A stretch of 64,000 nucleotides of DNA. Source: Heliocidaris tuberculata (Eukaryota; Echinodermata; Echinoidea; Camarodonta; Echinometridae). Below, piece after piece: positions 38,547 to 51,900 of this stretch (the first letter of the stretch is position 1; each line of letters begins with the position of its first letter). The position numbers and the translations under genes were made by a program. The notes beneath the pieces were generated by a model that saw only the letters and a list, made by a program, of their open reading frames with translations, searched no databases and was not told where the DNA came from. Where the stretch lies: the NCBI GenBank assembly GCA_025618425.1, contig CM046836.1, positions 17,621,743 to 17,685,742 of the forward strand, written 5' to 3'.

Positions 38547-40087
38547 TGCGTCCCAGAAAAAACGAAACCCTAAAACAAAGGGTTATTGTGACCACACTAT
38601 GTGCTGTATGACAATGATTAATCATTTTCCATAAACTAAAAGTATTATGCTTTTAAATGATACCTTGATGGCATCCATCCGTACATTCTTTACCGAGCAG
38701 CGGCATTTTGAAAATGACATGTAAAAACTCAGTTGTGCCAGATTTGGGTAAAACCGTGAAAACGTTAGGATCACATGCGAACATAACCCAAATGTAACAT
38801 GACTTTTAAAACCCTGCGAGAAGACTGTTTTCCTGTGTTTCTTTCAATAATGATGATAAGGATGATGCCCTCATCATGAAATAAAGGATGGTCAATGTTT
38901 TGTTGATGTTGGGGGTAAAGAAAGGGCATGTTTTGTATTGAAATGGTACCTGCAATCGAAATGAAAAGTAATTTTTTTGAATTTTGAAGAACTGCAATTT
39001 CTTTTAAGAACAAAGCAGACAGAAAGGTGATCTTTTTCATAAAAGTATAGTCCGTGGCACTTTTCATTGTCATCAAAAGGAAATACAAGGTTGAAAGGGC
39101 ACATAAGGCAGAAAAAATATCAAGATTATGGCAATATCCCACCTCAGGAGGGGCACCTTTCCTATCACAGGAGGAACACTTTTTCATCTTTTGAGGGATA
39201 TTTACTGATTTAGAAAATTGGGGGGGCGTACACCCTTGACACCACTGGAAATTGGTATTGACCCGTGTTTTATGAATTTCTGATTGAATGCATGTCATCA
39301 CATGAAGGAATTTCACGTATCATATCTCTTAAAGCTAATATATCCCTTGTGTCATGTTCACATGTGATCCTAACGTTTTCACGGTTTTACCCAAATCTGG
39401 CACAACTGAGTTTTTACATGTCATTTTCATAATGCTGCTGCTCGGTAAAGCATGTACAGATGGATGCCATCTAGGTATCATTTAAAAGCATAATACTTCT
39501 AGTTTTTGGAAAATAGATAATTATTGTCATAGAGCACATAGTGTGGTCACAATAACCCTTTGTTTTAGGGTTTCGTTTTTTTCTGGGACGCACTGTATAT
39601 ATGTATATATATATATAATTGTGAGAAATGAAAATGAGAGAATGATGGTTGCGTAGCTTAAATCAAAGTTCCCCAGAGCTGTCCTCCCTTTTTGAATTTT
39701 TGCAAAGGTTGAAAAAATGTCTCCGCCGGGAATCGAACCCGGGTCGTTGGCTTAGAACGCCATTGCCTTAACCACTAGACCACGGAGACGGGCCAGTGAT
39801 TTCGGCGACACCAGATTCAATTGACCGACAGATTGACAAATCTTCAACCTTATTAATTAATTCCTTTGTCGGGGGCAGGTGAGTTTTGAACAAAGACAAG
39901 CCGCATGCCGGCAGAGACATTTTTTCAACCTTTGCAAAAATTCAAAAAGGGAGGACAGCTCTGGGGAACTTTGATTTAAGCTACCGCAACCATTATTCTC
40001 TCATTTTCATTTCTCACAATTATAATTATTTCCATGAGAGTTGCCGAAGCTGTTGTATATGTTATTTCCTTACTATTATGTGTGTGT

Positions 40088-40139
<52 letters not shown>

Positions 40140-43100
40140 TGTACATGTATATACATAAATCCTACTTAAGGTGAAATCCTGTGAAAAAAAATCGAATGAT
40201 GGGGGAATTTGGTGTAAAGGGGAATTTTTTGATTTGCCATAACGTTTTCGGCACTGTTTTTTCCCATTTCCATAGGGGTAGGACTGTAGGAGGCATTCTA
40301 TCGATATAAACGTACACATGTAGAGGGTGCCAAATTACTTTAAATATTACTACAAAGTTTTGTTCGGTAGGGAGAACTCATTTTCGTATAATATAACGTG
40401 GAAAATCTATATATATGTATAACTGAGGTTGGACTTAGGGCGATGTCTGTTTTTCTTGATTATATAAATAGTTTGGGGATTTACTAAAAATACCTTATCG
40501 CACACAAAAGGTAGTTATTATACGATTCTTTTTGCCATTAATGCAAATTGAATCAAATTAATTCTAAACATATACTAACATTTTGAATCCATTAATTCTC
40601 TGTAACGTCATTTCGTGCTGATATACATACATGTATATACAAGAAAAAATAAATAAAATTCGCCCCTTCGTTGAATCTAGGTACATACATGTATATGTAT
40701 GTATACATTGTATATATGATGGCGCAGATTTATAAGCATGGAGCCACAGAGAAGAAAAGAATGCCTGAGTGCCTAATTATCATGGATACTTGGCTGAAGC
40801 TGGGATAATTACAGTCTGCGCTTTGTATCCTTAGAAAAATGCCTTTACAAATCCTACTATTCTTCTTCATAATACATACCGTACGTATTTATATGTTTGT
40901 TACTTTTCTATCATTCTTGAGATGGGGATTGTATTGCATAGTTGGTTGGTTTACTGAGGACATAAAATGAGTGGTTGAGAACCAATGACCAAATGGGTGA
41001 AATTTGTCTGAAAAGTAGTGGGTATCTTTCTCTCCTGCACATGCATGCTCCCTGTATAGATACATCGCATGCACATCTTGTTTTCAAGGTTTAACAAGCT
41101 CCCTCTCTTTTATATTTTTCTAAAAAATCAGAATATATGACAGTCTCAAAATCACAATAACATGTTTGAAGCTACAGCAGAGTCCATTTTGAAAATGAAT
41201 GAATAAGACTTAAATTACATGATACATGCTCATGTATGTATATGTACATGTAATAGAATAATACACTGCAAATTGGCAAACCTGTTATGACACATATTTG
41301 AGCAACTTGCAATTTGTTTTTTACAAGATGTTGTTTTTTAAAAAGAAAATGAAAATGATTACAAGCTCATGCAGTGAACCCCCCTAAAAAAAACTCACAC
41401 ACAAAAATATGTTCTAAATCTTTAACAAATGAGAAATTCTTTGAAAGGAATGAAAACAGTGAAAATGTCTTGAGCCCACGTGCAATGAAAAAAAAAATGG
41501 CCCTGAGAAAAGCTCTCTATTCATTGAAAATAAAATAAGTATTCTTGATTCTTGGACAAATTATCCAAAGTTAGTTGTCCAAGAGGTAATAATGATAATT
41601 CTGTCTCAGGGTGTTGTTTTCCCAGAGGATTGTGGGTACATAGTCTCAAAAAAGATGGGGATAACTGCCCTACCTAGTACCTAGAGGCAGCTGCCTGGGC
41701 TTTGCTAAACATTTGGGTCTTGGCGCGGCGCAGTGTGGCTTGCTGGGTCAAAATTTCGAACATTTTTCAGGAATTTTATGTATGGTATCTTTTATGTTAC
41801 TCTTTATATTCATTCTTCTATCATTTTTTCTGTCTATATTTTGTTATGTTATTTTTTATTTTTATCCCGTTCTATCATTTTTTTGCTTTTCATCTTTCCA
41901 TTCGAATAATAATATTCTGTTTCTTTTTATCATCTTCTCTTCCATCTTTCCTCGTGTTAATCTTTATTCTATTCCTTCTATCATTTCTCTATCTAGTCCG
42001 TTATGTTATTCTTTCATTTTATCAATCATTTTCTACTTTCCATCTTTACTTTTTACTTTCTTTATGTTGAGTTTCCTTTTATCATCTTTTATTCATCTTT
42101 CCTTATGTTAATCTTTATCATTCAATCATTTCGCTCTATTTCCTTCACCTTTTCTTTGTTTTTTATCCTATCATTTTTTTCTTTCCATCTTTTCTTTCAT
42201 TATGTTCCCTTATTCAATTTATCATCTCTTCCATACATGTCACTCTTAATATATTCATCCTTCTGTTATTTATGTCTCTATTTTTCTTAATGTTATTCTT
42301 TGTTTTTATCCTCTCATTTTTCTTTCCACTTTTTCTTTCACTATGTTATTCTTTTTTTTCTTTCATCATCCTCTCTTCCATCTTTCCTACCCTTCTATCC
42401 TCTCTCTATCATTCATTATGTTTTATCTGCATTATCCTTCTATCTTCTCCTCTTCCATATATGTTACTCATTAACCTTCTTCCATTTCTCTCTGTATCTT
42501 CCAGTATGTTTTCTTTCTCCCCTTATTGTTTGTTTTCATCCTGAAATTGGGAAAATTTAATGAGATCAATGGACACTTTTTCAATTTGTCCCTTTGAAGA
42601 CACCATACAAATTATAGGTGGCTAATTTCGACCCAGCGCGCTGCCCCAAGACCCGAATGTCTAGTAAAAGCTGCTGCCTGAGGGGTAATGCAGTGTTTTA
42701 ATGGGTATGCTCTTAGTAGGTGCGTCTCCATCAGCCCGAGTTTGCTCAAGCTCGAGATTCTAGCCCGATCAGCGCTTCTCGAGGAAAAAGTCCGAGTTTG
42801 AAAAACCCCGTCTCCATCAGCCCGAGTCGAGCGATTCCCGCTCGTTCTTGGAATAAACTCGAGCTTCAGAGCATGCGCACTTCGAAGATGGAAAATTTTA
42901 AAAAATATATAGGATAAATGAAGAGAAAATAGCAAAGAAATACATAACGAAAAGATAAAAAGAGAGAAGGAAAAACAAAGAAATACATAAGAATAGAAAT
43001 AAGAATAGGTAATTGGGAAAACAAAGAAATATATAAGGAGCAAAAGGAGAGAAGGAAAAACAAAGTAATACATAAGAAACAAAGAAATTCATAAGGAAAA

Positions 43101-45942
43101 AATAGAATAGAAAAACAAAGAAATATATAAGGAAATATGAAGAACACTGGATAGAAAGAGGAACAAAGAAATATGTAAGAATAGAAAGAAGAACAGATAA
43201 TGGGGAAAACAAAGAAATACATAAGGAGAAAAAAGAAAGAAGGGAAAACAAAGTAATACATAAGAAACAAAGAAATACATAAGGAAACATAAAATAGAAA
43301 GAAAAACAAAGAAATACATAAGGAAACATAAAATAGAAAGAAAAACAAAGAAATACATAAGGAAATATAAAGAGAAGAGGACAGAAAGAACAAAGAAATA
43401 CATAAACAAACAAAGAAAAGAGGACAGCAAGATCGAAGAACAGAAAATGGGGCAAACAAAGAAATATATAAAGAAAAGATTAAAAGAGAGAAGGAAAACA
43501 AAGAATAATAAAGGGAAGAGGGTAAAAAAGAAGAACAAAGAAATATATATGAATAGATAGAAGAGTAGACAACAGGAAACAAAGAAATACAAAAGGAAAG
43601 GATAAAAAGATAGAAGAAAACAAAGAAACACATAAAGAATCATAAAGAAAAGAGGATAACAAGAAGAACAAAAAATACATAAGAAATGAAAGAAGAATAA
43701 AAAATTGGGAAAACAAAGAAATACATGTACATAAGGAAAAAGATAAAATAGAAAGAAAAATAAAGAAATACATATGAAGAGAAGAGGACAGAAAGAAGAA
43801 CAAAGAAATACATTAGAATAGAAAAAAAGAAATAAAAAATGGGGAAAACTAATAAATATATAAGGAGAAAAAAGAGAGAAGGAAAAACAAAGTAATACAT
43901 AAGAAACAAAGAAATACATGAGGAAAAAGATATAATAGAAAGAAAAATAAAGAAATACATAAGGAAATATAAAGAGAAGAGGACAGAAAGAACAAAGAAA
44001 TACATAAGAATAGAAAGAAGAATAAAGAATGGAGAAAACAAAGAAATACATAAGGAGAAAAAAGAAAGAAGGAAAAACAAAGAAATACATAAGGAAAAGG
44101 TGGAAAGAGAGAAGAAAATCAAGAAATACATAAGGAAAATAACATTTCTAGGATTAGTGTCATGAATAAATTAACCCGAGTCAAAACCCGAGTGCGTCTT
44201 CACCTGCGAATTAGCGGGCTAATTCGCCAAATAGCACGCTATTTCACAAAAAAACCCGAGTTGACTTAGGCTTCTAGCTCGAGCTAGAAACCCACGAAAT
44301 AGCCAGCTAATTGCGTCTTCATTACAACCTAGCTCGAGCTAGTTCTGATCGGGTTAGTTTCCCGGATCAGAATTAGCGGGCTATTTTGGAAACTCGGGCT
44401 GATGAAGACGGGCCTAGTTTGTAGGTGGGGGGGGGGGGGGGGGGTGGGGATATTTTTGTCTGGGTGGGGTATGGGGATAGTCCAGGCAATAGTCATACAG
44501 TTATGGGTAATAAACATAATATTTTTATTCCTACATGTATAGGTCTGCTACACAAGCAAGTATAACCCTCAGATAATTCATGTGGTGTGCATTTTATGTT
44601 TAAAATATTAGGTAAAACTAATTTGAAGGTTTTTTGTTGAATTTGGTTCTAGATGTATGTGCAGACATGCACCAGAAGAGTACTAAAATGGACAAAAGAC
44701 ATACTGTATCAAGGAATGCCGTTTCACAGTTGAATGCAATTTAAATCCATCTCAAGAAAAAATAACCTTTTAACAGGGCTGAGCTTAAAACTCCAAAGGT
44801 TGATAAATTTTGTGATTGAGTGAACAGATCTTTCCAGGTCTCTGCTTCTTTTATATAAAATGACCCCATTTACATTTCTAGGATAGCACAGTTGGTGCTC
44901 TATTAAAAGCTTTCCAGGGGTTGCTGTCTGAGGGTAATTTTATTTGGGGTAGTTTTCTTTCCAATTGTAGCCCTAACATCCTACACTGTAAAGCATCTTA
45001 AAATATATAAGCCAACTGCAAATTATACTATCCGACTGTGATCCGATTTTTGAAGAAATCACTATTACATTGGATACATGTAGGCCTATATGTAAATTAT
45101 AATCTTTCTGACTGAAGTTCTTTTTAAAAAATATGAATGCACAAAAAATCACAATTTTGGTAATGTAAACTATTTATTTTCAATTCTAAAATTGATACTT
45201 CACACCTACTTAGCATCTTACATTCAAATTAATCAAGTACATACATAGAATTTACAAAAATGCAGTTTTGGTGGTAGAATTGTGGGAACAACTTATCTCA
45301 CCATTATTCAGTGTTATTCATTTTTGCTACATGTAGTCCATTTATTTTTTGGGTGCCCCCTTAGGTTGTTTTTTTTTGTATCAAAAAGAAATTATGCAAA
45401 CTCTTGTAGAGTTATACACATCAGTAAAAAAAAAACTTTTTTGTTCGCTGGAGCTCTTTTTGAATTTGCTGTACAGAACATGTGATTTCCTTTCGAATTG
45501 TTTATGTATACTGGTACTTATCACAAGAAACACAAATTTGCAAAGATGTTTGAAAAATCAACAGAAAGGCAATTTCAATACCCTGTCGTATATCCCATAG
45601 AAATCATGTGCGGATTACAAAATACGTATAAATGTTTGCACATTTCAATAGGTGATGGACAAGGCTATAGAAAGAGCCTTTGGTTGATTTTTCGAAAATC
45701 TTTGCGATCGTTGTTGTGTTTTTTACTAAAATCACAGATTAAAATTGCAGATAGATATTAATATAGATTCATGTTGGATATTTCAATTCTGCTCTGATCA
45801 TTTTCGGAATGTTTCTGATTCATGTACTAAAGGGGACTAAGCCCTCAACAGTGAAATACCATATGGTTGAATACAACAATCATGTTCAGAGCTCTTTTGA
45901 GATTACCAGCTAGCTATATAGATATATATATATATACATGTA

Positions 45943-45988
<46 letters not shown>

Positions 45989-48900
45989 TGTGAGAAATGA
46001 AAATGAGAGAATAATGGTTGCGTAGCTTAAATCAAAGTTCCCCAGAGCTGTCCTCCCTTTTTGAATTTTTGCAAAGGTTGAAAAAATGTCTCCGCCGGGA
46101 ATCGAACCCGGGTCGTTGGCTTAGAACGCCATTGCCTTAACCACTAGACCACGGAGACGGGCCAGTGATTTCGGCGACACCAGATTCAATTGACCGACAG
46201 ATTGACAAATCTTCAACCTTATTAATTAATTCCTTTGTCGGGGGCAGGTGAGTTTTGAACAAAGACAAGCCGCATGCCGGCAGAGACATTTTTTCAACCT
46301 TTGCAAAAATTCAAAAAGGGAGGACAGCTCTGGGGAACTTTGATTTAAGCTACGCAACCATTATTCTCTCATTTTCATTTCTCACAATTATAATTATTTC
46401 CACGAGAGTTGCCGAAGCTGTTGTATATGTTATTTCCTTACTATTATGTGTGTGTACATATATATATATATATACAGTGTACATGTATATACATAAATCC
46501 TACTTAAGGTGAAATCCTGTGAAAAAAAATCGAATGATGGGGGAATTTGGTGTAAAGGGGAATTTTTTGATTTGCCATAACGTTTTCGGCACTGTTTTTT
46601 CCCATTTCCATAGGGGTAGGACTGTAGGAGGCATTCTATCGATATAAACGTACACATGTAGAGGGTGCCAAATTACTTTAAATATTACTACAAAGTTTTG
46701 TTCGGTAGGGAGAACTCATTTTCGTATAATATAACGTGGAAAATCTATATATATGTATAACTGAGGTTGGACTTAGGGCGATGTCTGTTTTTCTTGATTA
46801 TATAAATAGTTTGGGGATTTACTAAAAATACCTTATCGCACACAAAAGGTAGTTATTATACGATTCTTTTTGCCATTAATGCAAATTGAATCAAATTAAT
46901 TCTAAACATATACTAACATTTTGAATCCATTAATTCTCTGTAACGTCATTTCGTGCTGATATACATACATGTATATACAAGAAAAAATAAATAAAATTCG
47001 CCCCTTCGTTGAATCTAGGTACATACATGTATATGTATGTATACATTGTATATATGATGGCGCAGATTTATAAGCATGGAGCCACAGAGAAGAAAAGAAT
47101 GCCTGAGTGCCTAATTATCATGGATACTTGGCTGAAGCTCGGATAATTACAGTCTGCGCTTTGTATCCTTAGAAAAATGCCTTTACAAATCCTACTATTC
47201 TTCTTCATAATACATACCGTACGTATTTATATGTTTGTTACTTTTCTATCATTCTAGAGATGAGGATTGTATTGCATAGTTGGTTGGTTTACTGAGGACA
47301 TTAAGTGAGTGGTTGAGAACCAATGACCAAATGGGTGAAATTTGTCTGAAAAGTAGTGGGTATCTTTCTCTCCTGCACATGCATGCTCCCTGTATCTGGC
47401 AAATTCACATCGCATGCACATATTGTTTTCAAGGTTTAACAAGCTCCCTCTCTTTTATATTTTTCTAAAAAATCAGAATATATGACAGTCTCAAAATCAC
47501 AATAACATGTTTGAAGCTACAGCAGAGTCCATTTTGAAAATGAATGAATAAGACTTAAATCACATGATACATGCTCATGTATGTATATGTACATGTAATA
47601 GAATAAAACACTGCAAATTGGCAAACCTGTTATGACACATATTTGAGCAACTTGCAATTTGTTTTTTACAAGATGTTGTTTTTTAAAAAGAAAATGAAAA
47701 TGATTACAAGCTCATGCAGTGAACCCCCCTAAAAAAAACTCACACACAAAAATATGTTCTAAATCTTTAACAAATGAGAAATTCTTTGAAAGGAATGAAA
47801 ACAGTGAAAATGTCTTGAGCCCACGTGCAATGAAAAAAAAAATGGCCCTGAGAAAAGCTCTCTATTCATTGAAAATAAAATAAGTATTCTTGATTCTTGG
47901 ACAAATTATCCAAAGTTAGTTGTCCAAGAGGTAATAATGATAATTCTGTCTCAGGGTGTTGTTTTCCCAGAGGATTGTGGGTACATAGTCTCAAAAAAGA
48001 TGGGGATAACTGCCTTACCTAGAGGCAGCTGCCTGGGCTTTGCTAAACATTTGGGTCTTGGCGCGGCGCAGTGTGGCTTGCTGGGTCAAAATTTCGAACA
48101 TTTTTCAGGAATTTTATGTATGGTATCTTTTATGTTACTCTTTATATTCATTCTTCTATCATTTTTTCTGTCTATATTTTGTTATGTTATTTTTTATTTT
48201 TATCCCGTTCTATCATTTTTTTGCTTTTCATCTTTCCATTCGAATAATAATATTCTGTTTCTTTTTATCATCTTCTCTTCCATCTTTCCTCGTGTTAATC
48301 TTTATTCTATTCCTTCTATCATTTCTCTGTCTAGTCCGTTATGTTATTCTTTCATTTTATCAATCATTTTCTACTTTCCATCTTTACTTTTTACTTTCTT
48401 TATGTTGAGTTTCCTTTTATCATCTTTTATTCATCTTTCCTTATGTTAATCTTTATCATTCAATCATTTCGCTATATTTCCTTCACTTTTTCTTTGTTTT
48501 TTATCCTATCATTTTTTTATTTCCATCTTTTCTTTCATTATGTTCCCTTATTCAATTTATCATCTCTTCCATACATGTCACTCTTAATATATTCATCCTT
48601 CTGTTATTTATGTCTCTATTTTTCTTAATGTTATTCTTTGTTTTTATCCTCTCATTTTTCTTTCCACTTTTTCTTTCACTATGTTATTCTTTTTTTTCTT
48701 TCATCATCCTCTCTTCCATCTTTCCTACCCTTCTATCCTCTCTCTATCATTCATTATGTTTTATCTGCATTATCCTTCTATCTTCTCCTCTTCCATATAT
48801 GTTACTCATTAACCTTCTTCCATTTCTCTCTGTATCTTCCAGTATGTTTTCTTTCTCCCCTTATTGTTTGTTTTCATCCTGAAATTGGGAAAATTTAATG

Positions 48901-51900
48901 AGATCAATGGACACTTTTTCAATTTGTCCCTTTGAAGACACCATACAAATTATAGGTGGCTAATTTCGACCCAGCGCGCTGCCCCAAGACCCGAATGTCT
49001 AGTAAAAGCTGCTGCCTGAGGGGTAATGCAGTGTTTTAATGGGTATGCTCTTAGTAGGTGCGTCTCCATCAGCCCGAGTTTGCTCAAGCTCGAGATTCTA
49101 GCCCGATCAGCGCTTCTCGAGGAAAAAGTCCGAGTTTGAAAAACCCCGTCTCCATCAGCCCGAGTCGAGCGATTCCCGCTCGTTCTTGGAATAAACTCGA
49201 GCTTCAGAGCATGCGCACTTCGAAGATGGAAAATTTTAAAAAATATATAGGATAAATGAAGAGAAAATAGCAAAGAAATACATAACGAAAAGATAAAAAG
49301 AGAGAAGGAAAAACAAAGAAATACATAAGAATAGAAATAAGAATAGGTAATTGGGAAAACAAAGAAATATATAAGGAGCAAAAGGAGAGAAGGAAAAACA
49401 AAGTAATACATAAGAAACAAAGAAATTCATAAGGAAAAAATAGAATAGAAAAACAAAGAAATATATAAGGAAATATGAAGAACACTGGATAGAAAGAGGA
49501 ACAAAGAAATATGTAAGAATAGAAAGAAGAACAGATAATGGGGAAAACAAAGAAATACATAAGGAGAAAAAAGAAAGAAGGGAAAACAAAGTAATACATA
49601 AGAAACAAAGAAATACATAAGGAAACATAAAATAGAAAGAAAAACAAAGAAATACATAAGGAAACATAAAATAGAAAGAAAAACAAAGAAATACATAAGG
49701 AAATATAAAGAGAAGAGGACAGAAAGAACAAAGAAATACATAAACAAACAAAGAAAAGAGGACAGCAAGATCGAAGAACAGAAAATGGGGCAAACAAAGA
49801 AATATATAAAGAAAAGATTAAAAGAGAGAAGGAAAACAAAGAATAATAAAGGGAAGAGGGTAAAAAAGAAGAACAAAGAAATACATATGAATAGATAGAA
49901 GAGTAGACAACAGGAAACAAAGAAATACAAAAGGAAAGGATAAAAAGATAGAAGAAAACAAAGAAACACATAAAGAATCATAAAGAAAAGAGGATAACAA
50001 GAAGAACAAAAAATACATAAGAAATGAAAGAAGAATAAAAAATTGGGAAAACAAAGAAATACATGTACATAAGGAAAAAGATAAAATAGAAAGAAAAATA
50101 AAGAAATACATATGAAGAGAAGAGGACAGAAAGAAGAACAAAGAAATACATTAGAATAGAAAAAAAGAAATAAAAAATGGGGAAAACTAATAAATATATA
50201 AGGAGAAAAAAGAGAGAAGGAAAAACAAAGTAATACATAAGAAACAAAGAAATACATGAGGAAAAAGATAGAATAGAAAGAAAAATAAAGAAATACATAA
50301 GGAAATATAAAGAGAAGAGGACAGAAAGAACAAAGAAATACATAAGAATAGAAAGAAGAATAAAGAATGGAGAAAACAAAGAAATACATAAGGAGAAAAA
50401 AGAAAGAAATACATAAGGAAAAGGTGGAAAGAGAGAAGAAAATCAAGAAATACATAAGGAAAATAACATTTCTAGGATTAGTGTCATGAATAAATTAACC
50501 CGAGTCAAAACCCGAGTGCGTCTTCACCTGCGAATTAGCGGGCTAATTCGCCAAATAGCACGCTATTTCACAAAAAAACCCGAGTTGACTTAGGCTTCTA
50601 GCTCGAGCTAGAAACCCACGAAATAGCCAGCTAATTGCGTCTTCATTACAACCTAGCTCGAGCTAGCTCTGATCGGGTTAGTTTCCCGGATCAGAATTAG
50701 CGGGCTATTTTGGAAACTCGGGCTGATGAAGACGGGCCTAGTTTGTAGGTGGGGGGGGGGGGGGGGGGGGGGGTGGGGATATTTTTGTCTGGGTGGGGTA
50801 TGGGGATAGTCCAGGCAATAGTCATACAGTTATGGGTAATAAACATAATATTTTTATTCCTACATGTATAGGTCTGCTACACAAGCAAGTATAACCCTCA
50901 GATAATTCATGTGGTGTGCATTTATCATGTTTAAAATATTAGGTAAAACTAATTTGAAGGTTTTTTGTTGAATTTGGTTCTAGATGTATGTGCAGATATG
51001 CACCAGAAGAGTACTAAAATGGACAAAAGACATACTGTATCAAGGAATGCCGTTTCACAGTTGAATGCAATTTAAATCCATCTCAAGAAAAAATAACCTT
51101 TTAACAGGGCTGAGCTTAAAACTCCAAAGGTTGATAAATTTTGTGATTGAGTGAACAGATCTTTCCAGGTCTCTGCTTCTTTTATATAAAATGACCCCAT
51201 TTACATTTCTAGGATAGCACAGTTGGTGCTCTATTGAAAGCTTTCCAGGGGTTGCTGTCTGAGGGTAATTTTATTTGGGGTAGTTTTCTTTCCAATTGTA
51301 GCCCTAACATCCTACACTGTAAAGCATCTTAAAATATATAAGCCAACTGCAAATTATACTATCCGACTGTGATCCGATTTTTGAAGAAATCACTATTACA
51401 TTGGATACATGTAGGCCTATATGTAAATTATAATCTTTCTGACTGAAGTTCTTTTTAAAAAATATGAATGCACAAAAAATCACAATTTTGGTAATGTAAA
51501 CTATTTATTTTCAATTCTAAAATTGATACTTCACACCTACTTAGCATCTTACATTCAAATTAATCAAGTACATACATAGAATTTACAAAAACGCAGTTTT
51601 GGTGGTAGAATTGTGGGAACAACTTATCTCACCATTATTCAGTGTTATTCATTTTTGCTACATGTAGTCCATTTATTTTTTGGGTGCCCCCTTAGGTTGT
51701 TTTTTTTTGTATCAAAAAGAAATTATGCAAACTCTTGTAGAGTTATACACATCAGTAAAAAAAAAAATACTTTTTTGTTCGCTGGAGCTCTTTTTGAATT
51801 TGCTGTACAGAACATGTGATTTCCTTTCGAATTGTTTATGTATACTGGTACTTATCACAAGAAACACAATTGCAAAGACGTTTGAAAAATCAACAGAAAG

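Larger units (their letters stand above)
39621..45917. repeat. 6.3-kb direct tandem duplication, copy A
   Basis: Nearly identical in order and sequence to 45990-52248. The differences I see are single bases plus a few short indels: an extra TACCTAG-type repeat near 41674, a longer (TA)n at 40099-40135, and a 14-nt difference near 44070. Joined to copy B by a (TA)n tract (45918-45985). Confidence 0.93.

Noticed and set aside
38771..39316. 181-codon minus-strand frame as a possible mariner transposase
   Set aside because: No HTH or D,D(34/35)D pattern; it runs from the TIR arm into non-coding centre.
41702..42560. Phe/Ser/Ile-rich plus-strand open frames
   Set aside because: Low-complexity translation of a T/C-rich tandem repeat; twins at 48040-48898 only reflect the duplication.
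42866..44131. Several long minus-strand open frames (up to ~340 aa) with repeated YFFVFPS/CISLFF motifs, and their twins at 49204-50455
   Set aside because: They are translations of a 37-bp A/G-rich minisatellite in all frames; no domain, no start context, and the peptide repeat follows the DNA repeat.
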